A stretch of 64,000 nucleotides of DNA from Aquificota bacterium (GCA_018771605.1 CP076324.1:496001-560000); one strand, 5' to 3'; positions 31,897 to 40,459 are shown, numbered from the stretch's first letter. A program made the numbers and translations. Notes: generated by a model from the letters alone, not told the origin.

Positions 31897-32265
31897 TTAT
31901 TTTGCACCTTCTCCTTTGTTTTGAGCTATCAAACTCCAGATAAGATAAGCCACAGGTTCTGGTACTATTACGGTTTTCCTATTAGAGCTTTGGCTAAGTA
32001 TTTCATGAAGTTCCGTTCTTATAACAGCATTGCCTGTGAGTTCAAAAAGCACATCTATGGAATCTTCCAAAGCTCTAAGCATATCCCTTGCATCCCTAAA
32101 ATAGGCTATGCCTCTTTCCTTAGCCAGCTTAACGCTTTCAAGCTCTTCTCTTGGCTCTGCTACCGCTATGATTTTGACATTTTCAGAGTTTACACTCAGT
32201 AAAGCTTGCAAAAACTGGCTTCCTACCTTTCCGAGACCGGCTATGGCAACGTTTATACGCCTCAA
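31897..32265 (-). CDS. Short NAD(P)-binding Rossmann protein
   Basis: 122-residue single Rossmann domain: VAIAGLGKVGSQFLQAL, then AVAEPREE and VLFELTGN. It resembles the NAD-binding half of homoserine or aspartate dehydrogenases without a catalytic domain; such short proteins may be NAD-linked sensors. Start TTG 32265 follows AAGGAGGTTTAAC; upstream codons run through the divergent tRNA-Leu. Function unknown. Confidence 0.65.
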   Translation of the reverse strand: MRRINVAIAGLGKVGSQFLQALLSVNSENVKIIAVAEPREELESVKLAKERGIAYFRDARDMLRALEDSIDVLFELTGNAVIRTELHEILSQSSNRKTVIVPEPVAYLIWSLIAQNKGEGAK

Positions 32266-32277
32266 TGTTAAACCTCC

Positions 32278-32305
32278 TTGTAGTCTTGTAAATATATTGT
32301 ATAAT
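32278..32305 (+). promoter_or_regulatory. Promoter of tRNA-Leu(CAA)-queC
   Basis: TTGTAG (32278-32283), 16-bp spacer, TATAAT (32300-32305), 9 nt before the tRNA 5' end. No second promoter lies between tRNA and queC. Confidence 0.7.
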
Positions 32306-32314
32306 TTATCCTTA

Positions 32315-32401
32315 GCCGGAGTGGCGGAACTGGCAGACGCAGGGGATTCAAAATCCCCCGCCCGCAAGGGCGTGCGGGTTCGACTCCCGCCTCCGGCACC
32401 A
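32315..32401 (+). tRNA. tRNA-Leu (anticodon CAA)
   Basis: 87-nt class II tRNA: acceptor GCCGGAG/CTCCGGC, anticodon stem GGGGA/TCCCC around loop TTCAAAA (anticodon CAA), a long variable arm (CGCCCGCAAGGGCG), T loop GTTCGACTC and an encoded CCA. Its last base is 3 nt before the queC ATG. Confidence 0.95.
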
Positions 32402-32404
32402 AAG

Positions 32405-33055
32405 ATGAAAAGAGTTATAGTTTTACTTTCTGGTGGAATGGATAGCGCCACCCTCTTGTGGCTGTGCAAAAGGGAGTTTGAAGAGGTCTATGCTCTCTCT
32501 TTTGACTATGGTCAGAGGCATAAGGTAGAGTTAAAATACGCCAAGGAACTGGCAAGGCTTGCTGGTGTCAAAGAACACATTATAGTAGAAGTACCACACT
32601 ACAGACTTATAAAAGGCTCGGCCCTCTTGGAAGGTGGCCCACAAGTGCCGGAGGGGCCTTATGGTGAAGAAGTTCCCCCCACCAACGTACCCATGAGAAA
32701 CCTCGTATTTCTTGCCATTGCAGGCTCCTTTGCAGACAGCTATGAGATTAACCATATAGCCATAGGAGTGCATGCCCTTGACACTCCCTATCCAGACTGT
32801 AGGGTGGAGTTTATAACCGCCATGGAATCCGCCATAAACTCTGCCTCAGCCTATGTGGCAAGGACAAAAAGAAGGATAAGCCTGTATGCTCCCTTTTTGG
32901 GAATGAGCAAAACGGATATTGCAAGACTTGGAAAAGAACTTGGAGTACCTTTTGAAAAGACCTACTCTTGTTATATGGGAACGGAGCCTCCCTGTGGTGT
33001 ATGCGCCACATGCTTACAAAGGCAAGAGGCACTAAGAAGTATTGGCCTTATGTGA
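32405..33055 (+). CDS. queC: 7-cyano-7-deazaguanine synthase
   Basis: Converts 7-carboxy-7-deazaguanine to preQ0, on the path to queuosine. The 216-residue protein has the PP-loop LLSGGMDSAT, YAKELARLAGV and the zinc site CGVCATCLQRQEA. ATG 32405 lies 3 nt after the tRNA-Leu CCA end with no ribosome site, so it may be released as a leaderless message after tRNA 3' processing. An upstream frame running through the tRNA is rejected. Ends 8 nt inside the convergent pyrF. Confidence 0.95.
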   Translation: MKRVIVLLSGGMDSATLLWLCKREFEEVYALSFDYGQRHKVELKYAKELARLAGVKEHIIVEVPHYRLIKGSALLEGGPQVPEGPYGEEVPPTNVPMRNLVFLAIAGSFADSYEINHIAIGVHALDTPYPDCRVEFITAMESAINSASAYVARTKRRISLYAPFLGMSKTDIARLGKELGVPFEKTYSCYMGTEPPCGVCATCLQRQEALRSIGLM

Positions 33056-33719
33056 TCCTAAGGAGTATCTCTTCCACCTTCTTTATTGGGTTTTCTGCCC
33101 TTAATACACTCCTCCCCATTACAAGGATATCTGCACCAGCCTCAAGGGCCTCTTCAATGCTTACCACTCTTTTTTGATCTTCCGTAGGCTCTCCCTCCAG
33201 CCTTATGCCCGGCACCACTATGAGAAAGCTTCCCTGTACCCTTTCCCTTATCATCTTAGCCTCAAGCCCGGAGCATACCACACCATCCATACCCAGCTCC
33301 ACACCATTTTTTACAAGGTTTATCACATACTCCTCCCTTCCTAAGCATACCCCCATCTCTTTTAGGTCCTCTTCTTGAAGGCTTGTAAGTAAGCTAACAC
33401 CAAGGAGCTTTAACTTTCCCTTTGAGCTTACCGCTTGACTTAGTGCTTCTTTTCCGGAACTTAAATGCACAGTAAGATAATCCGCTCCCAGGTCCTTTGC
33501 AGAGAGAACACCCTCTTTTACCGTGTTTGGTATGTCGTGAAGCTTTAGGTCCAGAAAAAGCTCAAAGCCGTTTTCTTTTACCTTGTCCGTTATTGCCCTA
33601 TGATGGCTTATAAATAGTCTGTAGCCCACCTTGAAGATTAAAGGATAACCTCTTAAAGATTTGACAAGCTCTATTGCTTGCAAAAAGTTTGTGTCAAGGG
33701 CTACGCAAAGCTTAGCCAT
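33048..33719 (-). CDS. pyrF: Orotidine 5'-phosphate decarboxylase
   Basis: Last step of UMP synthesis. 223-residue TIM barrel with the catalytic DLKLHDIPNTV (Lys and Asp pair) and phosphate loop VVPGIRLEG. ATG 33719 overlaps the hisH stop by 8 nt, so the two are coupled, preceded by GAAGGAGGGTGT. The further upstream ATG at 33743 would overlap hisH by 32 nt and adds no family sequence. Confidence 0.95.
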   Translation of the reverse strand: MAKLCVALDTNFLQAIELVKSLRGYPLIFKVGYRLFISHHRAITDKVKENGFELFLDLKLHDIPNTVKEGVLSAKDLGADYLTVHLSSGKEALSQAVSSKGKLKLLGVSLLTSLQEEDLKEMGVCLGREEYVINLVKNGVELGMDGVVCSGLEAKMIRERVQGSFLIVVPGIRLEGEPTEDQKRVVSIEEALEAGADILVMGRSVLRAENPIKKVEEILLRIT

Positions 33720-34323
33720 ACACCCTCCTTCTGAAGTTTTCAAGGATTTTAAGGCCTACCTTTTGACTTTTTTCTGGGTGGAACTGCACTGCAAAGATGT
33801 TTTCATATTCTATGGAAGATACAAAGTCTATGCCATAGTCGGTCGTGGTAAGGATAATGTCTTTTTTCTTTGGTACCACATGGTAAGAATGGACAAAATA
33901 AACGTATTCTCCATCCTTTATACCTTCAAGCAAAGAAGATGGCTTTTTCTTCCAAAGTTGGTTCCAACCTATGTGTGGCACCTTAACGCTTGTGGGAAGA
34001 AGCACCACCTCACCTTCTACCACACCAAAGCCTTTAGCTTCTCCAAACTCATAGCTTTTTTCAAAAAGAAGTTGCAAACCAAGGCATATACCAAAATAAG
34101 GCTTTCCCCTTTCAATATGCCTTATTATCTCTCCATAAAGTCCCATCCTCCTTAGGTTTTCAACCGCATCCTTGAAAGCTCCCACACCGGGCAAAGCTAT
34201 AGCATTGGCCTTTTTTACATCTTCTGGGTCTGAACTAACCTTAACCCTAAAGCCTACCTTTTCAAGAGCCTTTAAAACACTCCTTAAGTTCCCCATTCCA
34301 TAATCTACTATAAGGATATCCAA
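33712..34323 (-). CDS. hisH: Imidazole glycerol phosphate synthase subunit HisH
   Basis: Glutamine amidotransferase that supplies ammonia to HisF in histidine synthesis. 203 residues: DYGMGNLRS, oxyanion strand LPGVGAFKDA, catalytic Cys in GICLGLQLLFE, and the His-Glu pair VQFHPEKS. The start is TTG 34323 after GGAGGATAGACC. hisF is not adjacent, consistent with scattered his genes. Cotranscribed with pyrF. Confidence 0.94.
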   Translation of the reverse strand: MDILIVDYGMGNLRSVLKALEKVGFRVKVSSDPEDVKKANAIALPGVGAFKDAVENLRRMGLYGEIIRHIERGKPYFGICLGLQLLFEKSYEFGEAKGFGVVEGEVVLLPTSVKVPHIGWNQLWKKKPSSLLEGIKDGEYVYFVHSYHVVPKKKDIILTTTDYGIDFVSSIEYENIFAVQFHPEKSQKVGLKILENFRRRVYG

Positions 34324-34326
34324 GGT

Positions 34327-35163
34327 CTATCCTCCAAGGATGGCAGATATTTCGGCCAGCTTGCCAGTGGTTATCAAAAAGCCAAGCAAGATAAGAAGAA
34401 AGCCACCAACTATTTCCACCAATCCAAAGAACTTGCTAAACTTGCGCACAAAGCCGAGGAAGGCAGAAAGAAGACCACCGGCTATCAAAAAGGGTATGCC
34501 AAGTCCAAGGGAGTAGGCAAAGAGCAAGGTGGCACCCTGAAGGGCAGTTTCTTGCTGGCTTGCATAAAGGAGTATGGACCCAAGCACAGGACCTATACAA
34601 GGACTCCAACCAAAGGCAAAGAACATACCCACAAGAAGGGCACCTATGCCTGTAAGGTTCCCTCTTACTTCCTTCCTCATCTGCCTGTAAAGGGCATCAT
34701 GAAGACCAAAAAGGTAAAAAAAGGCCACCATTAATATTATGCCAAGCAAGTCAAAAAGCAGTTTCTGAGAGAGGATGCCAAAGAAAAATAGAGCTATAAA
34801 GAGAGAAGCGACTCCCAAAAGTTCCTTTAAAAAGTTTTGCCTCAACATAAGGCCAGCAAAGTGTAGGCCAAAAAAGACAACCAAACTACCACCCACTTTG
34901 GCTATATAAATTTGATATTCTCTGAGTAATCCGCCAATTCCTGTGGCGGTGGCCCCCATAAGTGTAAAGATTATGGAAAAGCCTATTACAAAGAGAAGGG
35001 AAGCACTAAAAACCTTCCAATTAAAACTTCCACCTTCCTTGGCTTCTTGCGCCCCCACACCGGATATGTATGAAAGATAACCAGGTATTATAGGCAAAAC
35101 ACACGGAGAAAGAAAGGAAAGGATACCCGCACTAAAGGCTATCAAAAGCGATATTTCACCCAT
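34327..35163 (-). CDS. ccdA: Cytochrome c biogenesis membrane protein, CcdA/DsbD-family
   Basis: 278 residues with about seven membrane helices. The two redox cysteines are in SPCVLPIIPGYL and SPCIGPVLGS, the CcdA/DsbD core pair carrying electrons from cytoplasmic thioredoxin (trxA in this window) to the periplasm. GGAGGTACGCA precedes the ATG. Probable role: reducing apocytochrome c thiols. hisH follows after 3 nt. Confidence 0.92.
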   Translation of the reverse strand: MGEISLLIAFSAGILSFLSPCVLPIIPGYLSYISGVGAQEAKEGGSFNWKVFSASLLFVIGFSIIFTLMGATATGIGGLLREYQIYIAKVGGSLVVFFGLHFAGLMLRQNFLKELLGVASLFIALFFFGILSQKLLFDLLGIILMVAFFYLFGLHDALYRQMRKEVRGNLTGIGALLVGMFFAFGWSPCIGPVLGSILLYASQQETALQGATLLFAYSLGLGIPFLIAGGLLSAFLGFVRKFSKFFGLVEIVGGFLLILLGFLITTGKLAEISAILGG

Positions 35164-35284
35164 TGCGTACCTCCATGTGATTAATATATTACTTCAAAAC
35201 GCCAGGTAAGGAATTTATCCCTGTTCGTCCCATTTTATTGTTCAATTAATTTTTTACCTCACCTTTTGTTTTAATATTATTCCT

Positions 35285-36148
35285 ATGAAAGTTAAGGAAT
35301 TCCTAAAGGAGAACAACCTTAGCATAGGCGACAACTTTTACTTGCTATTAAATAAGCTTGGGCTTGAAAAAGAAGAATACATAAGGGCTTTGGAGACAAG
35401 GATTGGAGAATCTGCCAAGATGTCCAAGTCAAAGGGCAACACGGTGGACCCAGAAGAAGCCATAAATAGGTATGGTGCGGACACCATAAGGCTTTACATA
35501 CTCTTTGCAGGCCCTGTAGAAAAGGATTTTGAATGGACAGAGGAAGGAGTCCAAGGAGCCTTTAGATTTCTAAAAAGGCTGTGGAACTTTTTTCATAACC
35601 ACCTTGATAAGATAAAAGACATCTCTTACACAAGGGAAGACTTTTTGGACCTATCGGGCAAGCCAAAAGAGATAAGACACAAGACCCACCAAACTTTAAA
35701 GAAATATCTTGCAAGCATGGAGGACCTTTCCTTCAATACGGCCATAGCCGGTATAATGGAGCTTCTAAATAGCCTCCAAGATTTTGAAGTCTCTTCCACC
35801 ACAGATTGCAAGGTTTTAAAAGAATCCATTGAGATAATCCTCTTTATGCTATACCCCATCACACCCCACCTGTGCGAAGAACTATGGCAAAGGCTTGGCT
35901 ATGAAAGGCTTATGCCCTATTATCCTTTCCCTATGCCAGATGAAAAGGCCCTTGCCCTTGAAGAGATAGACCTACCGGTGCAGGTAAACGGAAAGTTAAG
36001 GGCAGTCATAAGAGTGCCGGTGGATGCGGAAGAAAGCATAGTAAAGGAAATAGCCCTAAGGGACCAAAGGGTAAGCCAGTGGATAAACGGCAAAGAGTTA
36101 AAGAAGGTCATATATATCAAAAACAAGCTTCTTAACCTGGTGGTTTAA
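35285..36148 (+). CDS. Leucyl-tRNA synthetase, beta subunit (split LeuRS)
   Basis: 287-residue C-terminal part of LeuRS: KMSKSKGN (45-52), the DTIRLYILFAGPVEKDFEW stretch, anticodon-binding helices and the C-terminal domain. It starts just upstream of KMSKS and has no HIGH or editing domain, which matches the separately encoded beta subunit of Aquifex aeolicus LeuRS (about 289 residues) and is not a pseudogene. The alpha gene is not in this window. TAATAT ends 7 nt before the ATG, with no Shine-Dalgarno. Confidence 0.93.
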   Translation: MKVKEFLKENNLSIGDNFYLLLNKLGLEKEEYIRALETRIGESAKMSKSKGNTVDPEEAINRYGADTIRLYILFAGPVEKDFEWTEEGVQGAFRFLKRLWNFFHNHLDKIKDISYTREDFLDLSGKPKEIRHKTHQTLKKYLASMEDLSFNTAIAGIMELLNSLQDFEVSSTTDCKVLKESIEIILFMLYPITPHLCEELWQRLGYERLMPYYPFPMPDEKALALEEIDLPVQVNGKLRAVIRVPVDAEESIVKEIALRDQRVSQWINGKELKKVIYIKNKLLNLVV

Positions 36149-36149
36149 G

Positions 36150-36344
36150 ATGGAGAACCTTATAAACTTGCTGATATTTTTTGCAAAGCTTTTGCTTGTG
36201 ATGTTCTTAGTAGGTGCCCCCCTCCTTCTTATAATCATCTTTATAGCGGATAAAGTATATAAGAAGATTGAATCAAGGTATGAGGAGCTGAGGGAAAAAA
36301 GGATAAGGGAGCTTGAAGAGAAGGAGAAGGAAGAAAAAGGATGA
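36150..36344 (+). CDS. Small single-helix membrane protein with coiled-coil tail
   Basis: 64 residues: a hydrophobic segment (about 5-32, LLVMFLVGAPLLLIIIF) followed by a charged helix (EELREKRIRELEEKEKEEKG). No family recognised. It starts 1 nt after leuS-beta and is probably coupled to it. Low complexity limits any homology call. Confidence 0.55.
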   Translation: MENLINLLIFFAKLLLVMFLVGAPLLLIIIFIADKVYKKIESRYEELREKRIRELEEKEKEEKG

Positions 36345-36366
36345 TTTTTATCATACTATTTCCCCC

Positions 36367-36394
36367 TTGACACTCCTTAAGCTCATGCTAATTT
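36367..36394 (+). promoter_or_regulatory. Promoter of the 2-oxoacid:ferredoxin oxidoreductase operon
   Basis: TTGACA (36367-36372), 16-bp spacer, TAATTT (36389-36394), then AAGGAGGT before the first gene at 36425. A strong -35 suits a central carbon-fixation operon. Confidence 0.7.
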
Positions 36395-36424
36395 TTTAAT
36401 AACCTACTTTTAAGGAGGTAAGGC

Positions 36425-37138
36425 ATGCCAATGGAAGTTTTGCCAGGCCCATCTGGATACATACCAACCCCTGCAGCCTTTGAGGGTGTGGAACTACCAC
36501 CACCGGGAAAGGCCTTGCTTTATGGAAAGATAGTGGATGAAGAAACGGCTATGAGAGAAGCCGCAAAGGCGATGCTTACAAGAAGAAATCCAACCATATT
36601 TCCTGGTCCATTAGTTCTATGGGGTTGGAACGCCAGCGCCATGGAAAAGGCAAAGGCTATTCTTGAGCTTGCAATGGAAATACCAAATTGCAGAATCATA
36701 CCTATGCCAGATTATAGGCCCAAATATCCTAAGATAGACCCAGAGGCTGAGATAAACCCCAACCATCCAAATCTTACCATTCTCCACAATAAGATAGAAG
36801 CCTGTATTTTTGTGGGTGTGCATTGCCACTATGCCAATCTATCCCTTAGGATGATAAGGGCTGGAACAAATTGCTTTACCATAGCCCTTTGTGCGGAGAT
36901 GGGCCATGAGGATGCCATGGTATCTCTGAGGGATGTGCATGCCGACGAGATAAGAAGATTTAAAGACGTACTTATACAAGTTAGGGAAGAGCTTGGAATA
37001 AAGTGGGAGCCCAAGCTTCCGCCAGAAAACCCATCCCTTCCCAAGGAAGAGTACCAAACTCTTTCTGTGCTTGACTATGGCGAGTACTCTTATCTTTTGA
37101 TCCCCAGAAGGGGAGAGCATGTAACAGAAAGCGAATAA
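36425..37138 (+). CDS. 2-oxoacid:ferredoxin oxidoreductase, D subunit (CdhB-like)
   Basis: 237-residue first subunit of a five-subunit oxidoreductase. The sequence has a CO-dehydrogenase beta/epsilon-like region (IFPGPLVLWGWNASAMEKAKAI). A His/Cys-containing stretch VGVHCHYANLSLRMIRAG is present. In Hydrogenobacter For and Por enzymes a homologous subunit accompanies alpha, beta and gamma. The order D-A-B-G-E matches the forDABGE operon as I recall it, whereas por is EDABG; substrate (pyruvate or 2-oxoglutarate) is unresolved. Confidence 0.8.
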   Translation: MPMEVLPGPSGYIPTPAAFEGVELPPPGKALLYGKIVDEETAMREAAKAMLTRRNPTIFPGPLVLWGWNASAMEKAKAILELAMEIPNCRIIPMPDYRPKYPKIDPEAEINPNHPNLTILHNKIEACIFVGVHCHYANLSLRMIRAGTNCFTIALCAEMGHEDAMVSLRDVHADEIRRFKDVLIQVREELGIKWEPKLPPENPSLPKEEYQTLSVLDYGEYSYLLIPRRGEHVTESE

Positions 37139-37154
37139 AAGCGGAGGTAGTGCC

Positions 37155-38324
37155 ATGCCAGAACAAAAAGTTGTAGATGCAGATTATCTTCTTTTGGAGG
37201 CACCAAGGGAAAGGAAGTTTATAACTGGTGCCCAAGCAATGGCAGAGGCCGTAAAGCGTGCCAATGTAGATATAGCCATAGCCTACCCCATCACGCCCCA
37301 GTCTGAAGTTATGCACCTTGTGGGAGACCTATGGGCGCAGGGCTATCTTAAGGACTACTATAGGGCAGAGGAAGAATACGGCGCCATGTCCGCCATAGCT
37401 GGAGCCGTTAGGGGTGGTGCAAGGGCCTTTTCTGCCACATCTGGTCCAGGTCTTTTGAGAGGGCTTGAAGCCATAGTTTCTTGGCCAGGCCATAGAATAC
37501 CTGCAGTTCTTGGTGTACTCACCAGAGTTGTAAATGCTCCCCTTTCCATACAGCCGGATAATGTGGAGATCGCATACCTCTTGCATTCTGGTATTGTGGT
37601 CTTGCATGCCGAAAACCAGCAGGATGTTTTTGATTTTACCCTTGCAAGCTTTGTAATATCGGAAAAGGTTGATGTTTATATCCCTATAGCAGTATGCACA
37701 GAGGGATTCTTTGTTACCCACGCCAAAGGCTATGTAAATATGACACCAGAGGATATGAAGCTTCCACCAAGGGACCCATACAAAGCACCCGTTCCGCCTA
37801 CCGACTGTGAAATACCACCCGCAAGGATACAAAGGGATGCCCCAGTGCAAAAGTCCAACTTTATGAGCTACCTTATACACGCCGTATGGCAACAAGAGGT
37901 TTGGGCTTCCAACATAAGGGCTATGAAATACATATACAAGTACCTTGGAGGGCCCATAGAGGTGGTAAATCCAGACGCAGAGGTCTTTGTGGTAGCCTCT
38001 GGCTGTGCGGCAGCCCAAGGAAGGGAGGCCGTAAGGTATGCCCAGATGGAAGGGCTAAACGTTGGCCTTGTAAAGGTAAAGTCCATAAGACCCTTCCCAG
38101 AGAAGGAGATAAGGCAGGTCCTTTCCAAGGCAAAGGCGGTGATAATACCCGAGCATAACATAGTAGGTTGGCTTGCCAAGGAAGTAAAGGCAAGCATACC
38201 AGACAACGATAAGGTTATAGGTGGCCCAAGGGTCTACGGTGGCATGACCTTGCCCGTAGAACTTATCATGGAAAAGATATACCAAGTTCTTGGTATAAAG
38301 AAGGAAAGAAAGGTCGTTGTATAA
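37155..38324 (+). CDS. 2-oxoacid:ferredoxin oxidoreductase, alpha subunit
   Basis: 389-residue alpha subunit with domains I and II: IAYPITPQSEV (substrate loop), AMSAIAGAVRGGARAFSATS and the trailing domain II with ASGCAAAQGREAV. Catalyses reductive carboxylation of an acyl-CoA, or the reverse, with TPP in the beta subunit. GGAGGTAGTGCC precedes the ATG. Acts as a cytoplasmic complex for CO2 fixation in the reductive TCA cycle. Confidence 0.9.
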   Translation: MPEQKVVDADYLLLEAPRERKFITGAQAMAEAVKRANVDIAIAYPITPQSEVMHLVGDLWAQGYLKDYYRAEEEYGAMSAIAGAVRGGARAFSATSGPGLLRGLEAIVSWPGHRIPAVLGVLTRVVNAPLSIQPDNVEIAYLLHSGIVVLHAENQQDVFDFTLASFVISEKVDVYIPIAVCTEGFFVTHAKGYVNMTPEDMKLPPRDPYKAPVPPTDCEIPPARIQRDAPVQKSNFMSYLIHAVWQQEVWASNIRAMKYIYKYLGGPIEVVNPDAEVFVVASGCAAAQGREAVRYAQMEGLNVGLVKVKSIRPFPEKEIRQVLSKAKAVIIPEHNIVGWLAKEVKASIPDNDKVIGGPRVYGGMTLPVELIMEKIYQVLGIKKERKVVV

Positions 38325-38345
38325 AAACTTTAAGGAGGTGTAAAG

Positions 38346-39212
38346 ATGGGCTTGGAATATGTAAGGATTTCACCAGGCTTTGAGAAATATATGCCCAAGG
38401 ACTATGTGGACTTGGTCCAGTATGGGCAGTTTGGCAAGCAGATAGATGTTCAACAGCTCGGCCAGTTCAAAGAGCTTGTGGAAGAGCATCCCATGTGTGC
38501 CGGATGTTTTATGGCATACTTCATAAGGGTCTTCTACGCAGCCCTTCCCAATCCAGAAGACACCATAGTGATAGGAACTGCAGGGTGCGCAAGGCTTGCC
38601 CTTTCTCAGGCAGCTGTGCCTTTCATATATGGAAACTACGGAGATACAAACGCTGTAGCCTCTGGCCTAAAGAGGGCTTTGAGCATCAGGTTCCCAGACA
38701 AGGTAAAGGATGTGGTGGTTATAGCTGGAGACGGTGGCCTTATAGACATAGGCTTTGGTATGACCATGCATTCTTGGTTTAGAAGAGAGAAATTCACCAC
38801 CATAATGGTGGATAACGAGGTTTATGGAAACACTGGAGGCCAAGAGAGCGGTATGTCCCCCAAGGGCGTTCAGCTCAAGATGGCTCCAAAGGGTAAGCAG
38901 TTTGATAAGATAAACGCAGTGGAGCTTGCCAAGACGGCTGGTTGTGTGTATGTGGCAAAGCTTGCACCCACAAACCCCAAAAGGATAGCCAAAACAATAA
39001 GGAGAGCCATCCTTGCCGCAAGGCATTTTGGCCCCACCTTTATACACGCCTACACTTCTTGCAACATAGAATACTCCATACCTACAGAAAAGGTGCTTGA
39101 AGATGCCAGAAAGAGGGAAAAGCAAGACTTCGCATTCTATGAGTGGATGACGGACGAGGTAAAGGAATTCTTTGAAGAGCTTGAGAGGAAGCAAGAGGAG
39201 GTAAAGGCATGA
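38346..39212 (+). CDS. 2-oxoacid:ferredoxin oxidoreductase, beta subunit
   Basis: 288-residue TPP-binding subunit: GDGGLIDIGFGM with the Mg/TPP motif (GDG-NxxYxxTGGQ, here VDNEVYGNTGGQ). Iron-sulfur cysteines include MCAGC (Cys51, 54), TAGC (Cys81) and a late SCNIEYS. AAGGAGGTG precedes the ATG. It overlaps the gamma gene by 4 nt. Confidence 0.92.
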   Translation: MGLEYVRISPGFEKYMPKDYVDLVQYGQFGKQIDVQQLGQFKELVEEHPMCAGCFMAYFIRVFYAALPNPEDTIVIGTAGCARLALSQAAVPFIYGNYGDTNAVASGLKRALSIRFPDKVKDVVVIAGDGGLIDIGFGMTMHSWFRREKFTTIMVDNEVYGNTGGQESGMSPKGVQLKMAPKGKQFDKINAVELAKTAGCVYVAKLAPTNPKRIAKTIRRAILAARHFGPTFIHAYTSCNIEYSIPTEKVLEDARKREKQDFAFYEWMTDEVKEFFEELERKQEEVKA

Positions 39213-39898
39213 GCATGAAAAGGTATAACATCAGAATAGCTGGTGTTGGTGGGCAGGGGGTGGTGACCTCCGCCCACATCCTTGGTAATGCCATGTCCGC
39301 CGCAGGCAAGTATGCCACCCTTGTGCCTTTCTTCGGTTCCGAAAAGAGGATGGCTCCTGTGGAAGCTTATGTGAGGGTTTCAGACCAACCCATATACGAA
39401 GTGGGTGAGGTGGTCTATCCAAACGTGATAATGATATACCATCCCCAAGTTATAACCCATGGAAAGTCTTACACCATGCCCTTCTACTCTGGCCTTAAGG
39501 AAAATGGTATTGTCATAATCAACACGGAAGTGGATATAATCCCACCAGAAGACTGGGCAGTTCTAAAAGAGCTAAACACAAGGGTGTATATGTTCCCAGC
39601 TACAAAGGTGGCCCTTGAGATAGCCGGCACAGAGCTTGCCACAAACATGGCCATGATAGGCCTCTTCTTTGGAATAACCAGGTTGGTAGGCTTTGAACAC
39701 ATAGAGCAGGCAGTAAGAGAGAGGTTCTTAGGTAATACCTTTGTAGCCTCTGGTGGTACTACTGCCCTTGACAGCGCTATTGAGAAGAAGTTCAAGAAGA
39801 AGATGGAACTCCTTGAGAAGAACATGCAAGTTATAAGAGAGGCCTTTAAGATAGCGGAGGAAAGGGGCTGGGTAGAAGAGGAAGCTTTAACAAGCTAA
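39209..39898 (+). CDS. 2-oxoacid:ferredoxin oxidoreductase, gamma subunit
   Basis: 229-residue gamma/domain III subunit: RIAGVGGQGVVTSAHILGNA and the repeated EVGEVVYPNVIMIYHPQVI, FIAP-like MAPVEAYVRVSD, TKVALEIAGTELATNMAMIG. ATGA-type overlap with beta. A C-terminal helical tail (about 190-225) is charged. Confidence 0.9.
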   Translation: MSMKRYNIRIAGVGGQGVVTSAHILGNAMSAAGKYATLVPFFGSEKRMAPVEAYVRVSDQPIYEVGEVVYPNVIMIYHPQVITHGKSYTMPFYSGLKENGIVIINTEVDIIPPEDWAVLKELNTRVYMFPATKVALEIAGTELATNMAMIGLFFGITRLVGFEHIEQAVRERFLGNTFVASGGTTALDSAIEKKFKKKMELLEKNMQVIREAFKIAEERGWVEEEALTS

Positions 39899-39923
39899 AA
39901 TATTTTTAGGAGGCAAGGCGGAT

Positions 39924-40148
39924 ATGTACTATGTGGCTGATGTGAAGGAGTCTGATTGTGCAAAGTATAACTGTAAGCAGTGTGTGCTTTTCTGCCCAGA
40001 GCCGAATACCCTTATGTATCATGATTCAAAGCATGTGGCATGGGTAAACTACTCAAGGTGTAAGGGCTGTGCCATATGCGTCTATGTTTGCTCTGACCTT
40101 CTAAAGAGGAACTGCATACAGATGGTTATGATGACGCCGGGAGAGTAA
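39924..40148 (+). CDS. 2-oxoacid:ferredoxin oxidoreductase, E (ferredoxin-like) subunit
   Basis: 74 residues with two Cys clusters: C12-x4-C17-x2-C20-x3-C24P and C46-x2-C49-x2-C52-x3-C56, plus Cys64. This is a small 2[4Fe-4S] delta-type subunit that passes electrons to soluble ferredoxin. The first cluster spacing (x4) is atypical. AGGAGGCAAGGCGGAT precedes the ATG. Confidence 0.9.
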   Translation: MYYVADVKESDCAKYNCKQCVLFCPEPNTLMYHDSKHVAWVNYSRCKGCAICVYVCSDLLKRNCIQMVMMTPGE

Positions 40149-40162
40149 AGGGAGGCACTTAA

Positions 40163-40459
40163 ATGACCTTAGAGGAAAAGTTTAGGCTACTATCGGAAGA
40201 AGTGATGAAAAACATGGCTAATCCAGACTTGGACTTGGAACTGTGCTTCCCAAACGAGGCAGAAGAAGGCTGTGAGGTAAAGAAGTATCCCTACCTGAGG
40301 GTGAAGTATGTGGTAGAAGGCCACGACCTATACGAAAAGGAGATAGACATAGACCCTGAATATTGGGAAAAGGATGTAAAGGACCTTGCCAACTTTGTGT
40401 CTTTCCAAATCCAGCAATTCATGGAGGAAATAGATTCTGTAGAGTACGGAGGTGAATAA
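40163..40459 (+). CDS. 98-residue acidic protein, unknown
   Basis: Acidic, no membrane segment: EEKFRLLSEEVMKNMANPDL, then VEGHDLYEKEIDIDPEYW and a C-terminal helix. Two cysteines (LCFPNEAEEGCEV). I recognise no family. It lies between the ferredoxin-like subunit and the CobW GTPase, overlapping CobW by 1 nt, so it may assist assembly of the oxidoreductase or be a client of the GTPase. GGGAGGCACTTAA precedes the ATG. Confidence 0.65.
   Translation: MTLEEKFRLLSEEVMKNMANPDLDLELCFPNEAEEGCEVKKYPYLRVKYVVEGHDLYEKEIDIDPEYWEKDVKDLANFVSFQIQQFMEEIDSVEYGGE

Noticed and set aside
32108-32404. Longer N-terminus for queC reading through tRNA-Leu
   Set aside because: It translates the tRNA and the divergent gene; QueC similarity begins at the ATG 32405.
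35285-36148. Broken leuS pseudogene
   Set aside because: The split point and length match the known separate beta subunit of LeuRS in Aquifex; the frame is intact.
37329-38018. 229-residue minus-strand frame inside the oxidoreductase alpha gene
   Set aside because: Lies fully opposite a well-supported gene and has no recognisable domain.
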